Shown here piece after piece: positions 56,701-64,000 of a DNA stretch of 64,000 bases. Under the pieces are notes generated by a model. That model saw nothing but the letters and a program-made list of their open reading frames with translations, did no database searches and was not told the DNA's origin. This DNA comes from Branchiostoma floridae (Eukaryota > Chordata > Leptocardii > Amphioxiformes > Branchiostomatidae). How positions within the stretch are numbered: position 1 is the first letter of the stretch; the number at the start of each line of letters is the position of its first letter. Location of the stretch: contig NC_049987.1 of the NCBI RefSeq assembly GCF_000003815.2, positions 20,410,671-20,474,670 of the forward strand, written 5' to 3'. Both the position numbers and the translations under genes were made by a program.

Positions 56701-59171
56701 TTAAGGTTTCAATATCTAACGGGAGGTGCCCCAAAACGGTACGCTTTTTCTTGCGCTCAAACTCATGGCGCTCCATCGCTAGTTGCCTGAGAGTGGTCAA
56801 ATTTTGATGACTGAATTTTTTACTCATAGATTTGAACAACATACTTGAATAAGAAATGCATTCATGTGGTTCATGAACCTTTCGCGCTGCGTGTTACAAG
56901 CGGCAAACACTGAGAGACAATTTTGTGTATGTAACCTTCCAATTTTGTGCTACGCTGAACAGTGTGCCTAACTCGGTACGCTTTTTTTTATATTTTGCTC
57001 TCTTCAGAAGTAAGTGGTAAATTTAAGTACACAGAAAAAAATCAATAGTATGATATTTTAGCTTTCTTTTGACAGTAAAATCGTGACTGTATGTACTTCT
57101 TGTCTCACATGAGGAAGGCTGTACCTAGAACAATCCAGCTGATGTTTTACGGGCAAAGGGCTGAATGCACTGATTGTGAATGCCCGACTAAAAAAACATT
57201 ACGAAAAAACGACACCGCCAACATCAACAAAACTCAGTCTGATTATATGAAAATATCATCTACATCTCTCTGTCAAGTCTTATTTTCATAGACAGCACGA
57301 ATCATTTGTTACAGTCAAATAAATCTTTGGAGCGTTCTCTAGTCTGCCACCTTCACGGCCACACTCCCTTGGGAGTACAATGGTGGCAATGTTTATGTCG
57401 CTTCCTTTTGGTTGCTTTTCTACTCAACAAAAATTTGAAGACCCATATTCATAGTGTTTTATGGAGCTTTATTTATGCGTATCATGGCAGTTGTATGACT
57501 GCTTGGATGAGTTCGTATAGTTAGCAACACGAGCCGCCAATACGCAGAGGCCGGTGACCGAAGTGATTCAGCACTGTCAACATTACTGTTAGAATTCTGT
57601 GTTTTTTTTAAACATGAAGTAAATATGTTAAAGTATACTTGGAATGCAAATTAAAGCTGTGTGCATGGACTTGGTTTATTTACCTTTGTAATCAGCATAG
57701 TCAGTGGCAACAAACACGGTGTACTTATGGATAATAAGATCAGCAAAAAATCCGTACCGTCTTACGACGGGGACCGTCTTAGGGCGGCCCCCGTTAAGAC
57801 CGAACAAGTTAGCTTGATGTGGCAATGTCATTGGACACTCCCTTCTATATTATTCAGGTATGACCACCTGGACATACCCCAGTGGCTGACCCCAAGTTCT
57901 CTACACCGGAAGTCACGTGCTGATGAGATGGACCCAGCCAAGACAGTACAGGACGTGCTCAACTTTCTTGGTATGTGTGAAAGTCTGTTCCAACCCATCC
58001 CAAACCACTAACTTAAAGATGAATTCAATACGACAATCATTGTGACCTTAAAAAATTGATTACCAGTTCATCATTTTCTAGCTGTGCTTTGTTCTCCTCA
58101 ATTGCATTGAGCAAACAAAACTGTCTTAAAATCCTGAATACAATACTGTTAATGCTCAAATGTAGGGTTACACCGTACCTTTATGTTTGACACTCCAATG
58201 CTCTGACCCTAACCCTTTACATTACCAAGCCCTCAACATAACATAGGGGTGTTGGAACATAGGGGTGTCAGAAAATGGGGTGGGTGTCAGTACACAGGGT
58301 TTTCGGAACCTAGCTAGGGTGTCAGAACATTCCTTTTTTAACCTCCTTGGTCTGTGAGAACATTGATATCGAGGTGTCAGAACATTGGCAGGGGTGTTTA
58401 ATTTCGACTTTCCAAGCTAATGGTTCCCCTTTGAGTTGACTTCCCGATTATAACTTATGGTTCCCCTTCCAAGTTATGGCTGAGTCTCAACAAATGTCTC
58501 TCTTTTAGGTGACTCAGAAGACCCAGAGTACCCGATTTATCGGCATGGAACAATGAAAGATGAAGTCATAACTGCAACAACAGGTATGTCATGTAATAGC
58601 CAGCTCTCTCACTGAAAATGTAGCAAACAAAACTATTTTCCATTGACAGGGAGGGAACAACACCCTGTTGCTTTTAACACCAGCTTTGTAAAAATCTTAT
58701 TGAGGTCAAACAAACCCGATTTTGTGTAAGGGCCATTTGTTGAAAGGAATGACACTAAAGATAAGAAAAGTTGAGAGATCAAATCGACCTTCATCTCTTC
58801 AAGATGCACGGACACGCAAACAAACACACACATAAATGCATGCATGCATACAGAGTTATTACAGACATACATACGAGCACAGCGAAAACGTGACATTACA
58901 ACAAAAACAAAAACCAGTCAGAGAGCTTCATTGTAGCATAGGGTACCAAGCTGCATCAATAACAGGTAAGAAAAAAATATGCATCAAGCTATTTCAGTTG
59001 ATTTAAAGGTTATGCAACAGAAGAACACTTAAGAACCTATCGGGAGTTGTAGTTTTAAATACTGGTCCTCTTTCTTTTCCAGCTGTTTTTGACCTTGAAG
59101 CTGGAGTGCTAGAGATTTACACGGACAACCCTAAGTCTCAACTATCGCCAGACTGCATTTTCCATCTCTAA
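53706..59171 (+). CDS. Peptidase C45 / acyl-CoA:6-APA acyltransferase-like N-terminal-nucleophile hydrolase (Tan-like), seven exons
   Basis: Exons: 53706-53871, 54545-54709, 55280-55552, 56014-56263, 57858-57970, 58509-58583 and 59083-59171. Phases agree; the total is 1131 nt, 376 aa. The family includes fungal isopenicillin N acyltransferase and Drosophila Tan, which hydrolyses beta-alanyl-dopamine and carcinine. The proenzyme cuts itself before a cysteine that becomes the nucleophile. Here Gly111-Cys112 (SGCTSVFLNF) is the expected site, giving chains of about 111 and 265 aa, close to Tan (387 aa, Cys122). The following ILAHNEDGD block, the PGVLPGVAYAYNSHGVCFSTNAL stretch (shown in part: GVAYAYNSHGVCFSTN) and the C-terminal FDLEAGVLEIYTDNP fit the family. 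The N-terminal part has RGTHREVGLQVG and FLLHCRPEMLL. The substrate cannot be told from sequence; amide hydrolysis of a beta-alanyl or similar amine conjugate is a guess. No signal peptide is seen. Confidence 0.9.
54999..55237 (+). repeat. Tandem duplication of about 115 bp before exon 3 of the Tan-like gene
   Basis: GTTTAGGCATTCAGGCAATG to CATTGCCAAGCAAC occurs twice in a row with about three substitutions and a four-base difference (ATACATGA against ATGA). The second copy ends about 40 bp before the acceptor at 55279, so branch-point-like sequence may be duplicated. Confidence 0.9.
56330..56500 (+). mobile_element. tRNA-derived SINE in intron 4 of the Tan-like gene
   Basis: B box GGTTCAAGCCCCAGGG and a body with GGACATCGCGCGATGAGGGA, TTGGACGGGACACGAAATGG and TGTCCTGTGTTCAAGATGG. 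The head is truncated. Confidence 0.6.
56697..57800. mobile_element. 1.1-kb TIR element in intron 4 of the Tan-like gene
   Basis: Left TAACGGGAGGTGCCCCAAAA and CGGTACGC are mirrored by right GTCTTAGGGCGGCCCCCGTTA. Just inside is CATGGCGCTCCATCGCTAGT, shared with the short version at 60403-60585. The interior holds no recognisable transposase. Confidence 0.65.
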
Positions 59172-60402
59172 ATATAACCTGCAATGCAACAGTAATGTCT
59201 GACCCTTAATGTTTCTTATTTGGTGCTTGAACAAAGTTTTATTGTAAAAGAAGAAGGCAATCAGAAGGACACACTGTGGTAAAAATGTGAGCCAATTAAT
59301 ATACCGGTACATGTCAAAAGATAGTGGATGCTATCTGAAATGTCTGACCATTTCTAACATCATATCCATTTGCTTGAGTACCTGCTTTTTTGCATATCTG
59401 TTACCTAACTGTCCAACAACCTTGATCATTGATGTTATGTACAAATGTGCAACAGTTTTACATATTTTATAAGGTTTATCATGAACCAGTGTCTATGAAT
59501 CCCCATGGTGCACTTACTATAATTGTTTACTTAATAGGTGAAGGGATGAAAATGTATAGTACTTTGTTTTACTGTGAAAAGTTAGCAGCCTTGCCCATGG
59601 CATAATTGCTTAACTAAGAAGGTAGAATTACTCTTAAAGAGTAGAAAACTTTAATTTGTTTTGTTTAAAAAACATTTGAAATGATAGACCGACACATTTC
59701 TGTGTCTGACATAAGATAATCTATTATTGGTACTTTGTATCAATTGCAAGTTGTAAAAACTGTAGATTTGCTTTTTAAGTAATGTAACCTCGTTCCTCTA
59801 AAAATGTTTAAAGTATATAACTTCTTTGCAATTGATTCACCACAAAACACTTAGGCTGACTCTAGAGCCACTCTAGTCTATGTTTTGGGTTTAATGGTTA
59901 TACACTAGCTGAAGCGTGATAACAGATATATGTTCATGCAGTCCATTGTCTTGCTTAAAATTCTGCAAGCAGGGTTCTTTATTATGTATCAAGTAATACA
60001 TTTGCTGATTTACCAGCATTGGGATGTGTTTCAGTTAGCAGACCCCCTCCCTATGTAACTGGTCTTTGCTCTTCCCTTTTTAACGTTCAAGGACATATTT
60101 CACAATTTTGGAATAAAAGACTATTTGAAAGCACAAAAATACACATCTACTATATAACATTTTTGTTCCAAAGAAATTCTACATCATCAATATTTTTGAA
60201 AATAGTATAACCAAGAAAATATAATGCAAAGGTACAAATCTAAATCTGTAGGTAAAATACAACTGTACCGTCCTTTGTTCAACAGGTGTAAAATGTAACA
60301 CTCAAAGTGAACATATACAAGAAAAAAGTTATCTAATAGTGTAACAGTTCAGTATCTCCTTGTTACACCAGTGTAGCAAACTAGATATAATTATATTATG
60401 GG

Positions 60403-60585
60403 GGCCGCCCTCAGATGCTATGCTTTTTTACGCGCTTGAACTCACGGTGCTCCATCACTAGTTGCCAAAGAGTGGTCAAGTTTTGATCAAAGAATTTTTA
60501 ACACATTTATCTAAAGACCATACTTGGATAAGTGGCATCTAAAGGCAGGAAGCATCTTAGGGCACCCCCCGTTAGTTTAGATCCC
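60403..60585. mobile_element. Short version of the 56697-57800 element
   Basis: It begins GGGGGCCGCCCTCAGATGC and ends GCATCTTAGGGCACCCCCCG followed by TTAG. CACGGTGCTCCATCACTAGT and AGAGTGGTCAAGTTTTGAT match the inner left part of the long element. It lies between the two convergent genes; 59172-60400 is otherwise 3' UTR or spacer with no gene, including GGAATAAAAG near 60110 as a possible poly(A) signal. Confidence 0.7.
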
Positions 60586-60836
60586 TGATCATCTACATAT
60601 GTACATCTAAGATATAGAAAGCAGTTTAACAGAATTCAAATTCCTTAAAACGTCAAACACACAATCTGACAGCAGTCATTTGCAAAAAAGCCATGAGGTT
60701 AAAGTAGAGTTGAACAGTTACAGTCTGTAGTTTCCAACACACAAAAAATGGACTTTTAAGTTAAACTTTGTTTTGGACTGATTTGTACCAACACAGATGA
60801 ACTTTGAACTTGAGGCTCTGTTGTGTGACTTGAACA

Positions 60837-63800
60837 CTAGAGCTGCTTCTGCATCTTGTAAAAGTCCTGTAAAGAATTTAGATAAATAACATTAAATGCA
60901 ATAAAAACAAATACTACAAATGGTACTGGTTAGACAAGATATGAACATTGGAAATTACTGACCTCAAAAAGGCTATGAGACTACCTGTACATTTATACAT
61001 GTAACATTACCTAAATTCTACTTAGCACTACAAGTGAACAGTCACTCACCGCACTTCCCAACGCACACCGCATGAAGCAGCTACCATTGACTGTTTCAGT
61101 GATGCCGTAGCCCTGTCGTTCGTACAGATGAACCGCGCGGTTGCTCTGCTTCACCCACAGGAATATTGACTGTAGTTGTGAGAAAAGGACAAAAAGTTAA
61201 AGACCTTCCCGCACCAGATTGTATATAGGGCGGAGCCCATCTCTGTTTCTGTAGCCCTGGGCCACACACGGGGCTAGTCGACTGGTAGTGGCAGGTTGTT
61301 GTTTGTTTAACTACCATCCATGATACCCTATCTCAAATGCTGTGTTACACAGAGAAAGCAGCACCCACAGGAGTATCGTCTGTATATCGCCATTGTAAGA
61401 AAAGAAATCAATTGGTCATACATAGGCTATCAAATCAATCTTATTTCATGCATTTCAGAGAAAAAATCTTTTAGAAGTGCTTTTGTTTAGAACATATTTG
61501 AAGCTATCATTATCAGAAAAAGCAAGAAAATGTATTGACTGGCTTCTTGGAAAGACTGTGACAACAAACCTTGAATGTCATATCAACTGCAAGCTTTTAA
61601 AGTTTGCTTTTTTTGTACCACTGTACTTTTATGTCATAAATCTATGAATATGTTAAATGAATCAGATAAATAAGACTGTAATACATGTGTAGTAGATTTC
61701 CAAATTTCCTGTGACACTTTTCTGTTAGGACAAATCTTAAACAACAAGAAGAAATTTAACATAGAATATTGTCTGAGACCTGCAAAAATGACCACCTCTT
61801 TATACGGACCACCAGGCCATTGTGATGACTTTTTGATGGTCTATTAGATGATTTTTCTATTGGCACAAGTATCAATAATCCTGTCTCAAATTACTGAAGT
61901 ATTAAGAATCACCTGTCCCACACAATGAGACTTTGTTGGTCCCGAGTGGCCTCCCAGGGCAGTTTTGACTGTATTTCAAAAGATGTGGATAACAGCCTAC
62001 ACTATGATTAATTTTGGGCAAATTTTGCACTTTGGACAAACAATTCTAACCCTTTACAGCTAATACTTACAAAATTGACACTTAATGAAAAGCTTCCATG
62101 CCATTGTATAGATGTTAATGACCCCCAGCGGGGGACGTCACATGTCATTGAAAATCGAAAAATATAGAGATTTAAAAAAAATCTCCAGACTATTTCAAAA
62201 AGTCTCCAGATTCACAGTTTTAAACAATCTGGAGATTATTTTAGATTATCAGATTAAATCAAATTTTTCAATTTGATATCACAATTAATGTTGAAATGTT
62301 AATAGCTACTTGGCCTACCGTGCATCCATGTTGCCTGGCATCGTAATCTGCCCTATCCATCAGCATCTTGCCGATGCCCCTCCCGCGAAAGCTTGCGTCC
62401 ACCCCGATGTGGTCTACGTAACACTGCCCCATAGGAACGCTGGTGCCGTCTACAGCACAGCCCAAGCATATCAGTCTGCAATGTTGTTCAAGAAGATTAT
62501 GGCAGCATCTCATCACAACATCTTACAAAATATAATACGAAACATAACATTTAATCAATGTTTAGTCGCTACCTCACATCCTGAAATGTGAATATGCATC
62601 TTATGATCTCCAGGCAGATTTACCAGTGGCATAAGATAGTGTCAAAGCTGGCCAAGGAACATACTATATTAAAAAAATGCATTTAAGTTTGTGGGGATTT
62701 AATTTCGTGGTAGCGGGAAAAAGGACTTTTCGTGGTGGTTTTAATTTTGCTGTAGCACCATGCACTTTAGTATCTTAATGCCTTGGAAAAATATTGGCGG
62801 CGGTTTTAAATTCGCGGTGAAATGGCCAACACGAAAACCGCGAACATAAATCCATCGTGAACATTTCTGCACTTACAGTAGTTTAGTGAGCTAAAGGGAG
62901 TCAGCTGGCCAGCTATGATACTTATCTTATGCCAATGGTAAATCTGCCCGGAATTATGCATTTTCAATTTGTTACTTACTGACGTAATGTTAACTACAGT
63001 ACTGCTAAAACCTTCTTTAGCCTTTTAAGGTGCTATGATAATAAAACCATTTACAGTATTCTGCTTGAATGTACATTCCTAGTTCTCATATAGAATTTGT
63101 GTATGGGCAATTGTTGTGTTAGTCTGTTTACTGTACAAACAAACAAAATCCTTACCCACGAGTGCCCCAACAACCAAGGTACGAGCAGGCCTCCCCACAC
63201 TGGAAATCTTCCTCAGCACTGCAACGGAAAAAGGAACCAAGATTTCATTCATTCCTTTATTCATTCATTCCTTCATCCATCCATCCATCCATCCATCCAT
63301 CCATCCATCCATCCAGTCATTCATTCATTTCTCCCTATATAAACATGATTATAAGCCATGTGATTGCACACACCCAATGTACATACCTGTCTCCATGGAA
63401 CCTGAGTGCCATCGCACCAGCCTGCCTGCCTTCATACATGGCTATGCGATATCGGTGCCACACGTTTCGGGACCTCCCCAGACTACTGGCTGACTGTTTG
63501 ACCGCACCCTCCATGCTATAGAACAACATTTTTTAATGTGAGTTATCAAATTAACATTGAATGTTATCACAACTATGATGATTATATTGTTTTGGGTTCT
63601 TATATACTTTTGTTTTGCATGACAACAGAATTACCATACTATTTATACTACGTGCTGGCTATAATAGTGTAAATGACATGCTAAACCCAATATGCTGACT
63701 TATTCATATATGTCTGTTTAGTTGTACTGTAAGTAGTTGTTATAGACCTTACGAAAGCGAAAGTCGCTGTACTCTCGTCCTATCAATAAAGATTTCTGTA

Positions 63801-64000
63801 TATTTCAAACCCTGACTACATTTTGTAAGCTGCAAGAAAGATTCATGCAAGGCAAACACCCCTAAGCCATTGCTCTAGTTAAACTTTGCCTACATGTAGT
63901 TGGCCATCCCTATTCCTACATGTATACCCACAAATGCACTGGTCTCAAGCAGGCTTGTAATAGCAGAAGTATCTGCCTCTTACCGACTCTTCCCAACCGC
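60837..64000 (-). CDS. GNAT-fold N-acetyltransferase, 3' six exons (5' end outside the window)
   Basis: Exons in order: at least 64000-63984, then 63515-63387, 63218-63156, 62475-62319, 61169-61050 and 60866-60837. Phases agree and the stop is at 60837-60839. The GNAT core is clear: IGVDASFRGRGIGKMLMDRA carries the R/Q-x-x-G-x-G/A acetyl-CoA pyrophosphate loop (R-G-R-G-I-G), and WVKQSNRAVHLYERQGY is the motif B end typical of the family. Motif C/D-like text (WHRYRIAMYEGRQAGAMALR) precedes it. Acetyl-CoA is the expected donor; the acceptor is unknown. A Cys-rich exon (FQCGEACSYLGCWGTR) separates strands and is unusual. The gene converges on the Tan-like gene. Confidence 0.82.
61340..61400 (-). 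repeat. Partial copy of an acetyltransferase exon start with acceptor
   Basis: CACCCACAGGAGTATCGTCT and the following intron-like GTAAGAAAAG resemble 61153-61190 (CACCCACAGGAATATTGACT, GTGAGAAAAGG). On the minus strand it gives an acceptor followed by ILLWVL-like codons. It is short and diverged, upstream of the true exon. Confidence 0.55.
62606..62953. mobile_element. TIR element split by a second MITE
   Basis: Ends TCTCCAGGCAGATTTACCAG and GGTAAATCTGCCCGG are inverted, as are ATAAGATAGTGTCAAAGCTG and CAGCTATGATACTTATCTTA further in. It is the family of 38162-38362. The middle is occupied by the element at 62664-62880. Confidence 0.75.
62664..62880. mobile_element. TTCGCGG-family MITE (copy 2), nested
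   Basis: It carries the same order of words as 29644-29855 (ATGCATTTAAGTTTGTGGGG, TAGCGGGAAAAAGGACTTTT, CACGAAAACCGCGAACAT, TTTCTGCACTTACAGTA) but with more changes, many C to T at CpG. It lies inside 62606-62953, in intron 3 (counted in this window) of the acetyltransferase gene. Confidence 0.75.
63262..63316 (+). repeat. (CATC)n / (CATT)n microsatellite
   Basis: A run of CATC units with CATT at both edges, in an intron of the acetyltransferase gene. Open frames of SIHP repeats across it come from the repeat. Confidence 0.9.

Noticed and set aside
63097-63521. Overlapping frames rich in SIHP repeats
   Set aside because: Produced by the CATC microsatellite and flanking intron and antisense exon of the acetyltransferase gene.

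Overview
This looks like a piece of an invertebrate animal genome, most probably a lancelet (Branchiostoma). Genes are intron-rich with GT-AG introns, the coding exons are close to vertebrate orthologues, and the spaces are packed with short inverted-repeat DNA transposons and tRNA- or 5S-derived SINEs. One run of N (49191-49426) shows it is a draft assembly. The genus is inference; 'animal, likely invertebrate deuterostome' is well supported. Exon models below were built by hand from splice sites, reading phase and recognised protein families.

Layout. 1-20161: no gene I can support; a repeat-rich stretch with several intact transposons that still carry target-site duplications, a 58-bp minisatellite, and many SINE fragments. 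20162-41736 (minus): BCKDHB, E1-beta subunit of the mitochondrial branched-chain 2-oxoacid dehydrogenase, complete in nine exons (377 aa), with introns bloated by repeats, including a 4.4-kb transposon with about 750-bp inverted ends in intron 8. 41995-42960: dead LINE-like fragment. 43837-47796 (plus): HLCS, biotin-protein ligase, eight exons, with an apparent one-base frame break in exon 1. 48313-49057 (plus): small two-exon BTB/POZ protein. 50178-52012 (minus): unrecognised 155-aa protein, four exons, all introns phase 0. 53706-59171 (plus): seven-exon N-terminal-nucleophile hydrolase of the peptidase C45 / Drosophila Tan type (376 aa). 60837-64000 (minus): 3' part of a GNAT-fold N-acetyltransferase running off the right edge.

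Gene relations. BCKDHB and HLCS are divergent neighbours. Their products act in the same catabolism: BCKDH commits leucine, isoleucine and valine carbon, and HLCS activates the biotin carboxylases (methylcrotonyl-CoA and propionyl-CoA carboxylase) further along. Whether the adjacency matters is unknown.

The most unusual structure is in BCKDHB. Exon edges with their splice sites have been copied into flanking introns at least seven times: five tandem copies of the 3' end of exon 4 with its donor, one copy of the 3' end of exon 7 with its donor, and one copy of the 5' end of exon 7 with its acceptor. Smaller relatives of this pattern occur at the ends of the 155-aa gene and the acetyltransferase gene. 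Other second-look items are the coincidence of an exon junction with the predicted self-cleavage site of the Tan-like enzyme, and a set of nested transposons whose insertion order can be read from their duplications.
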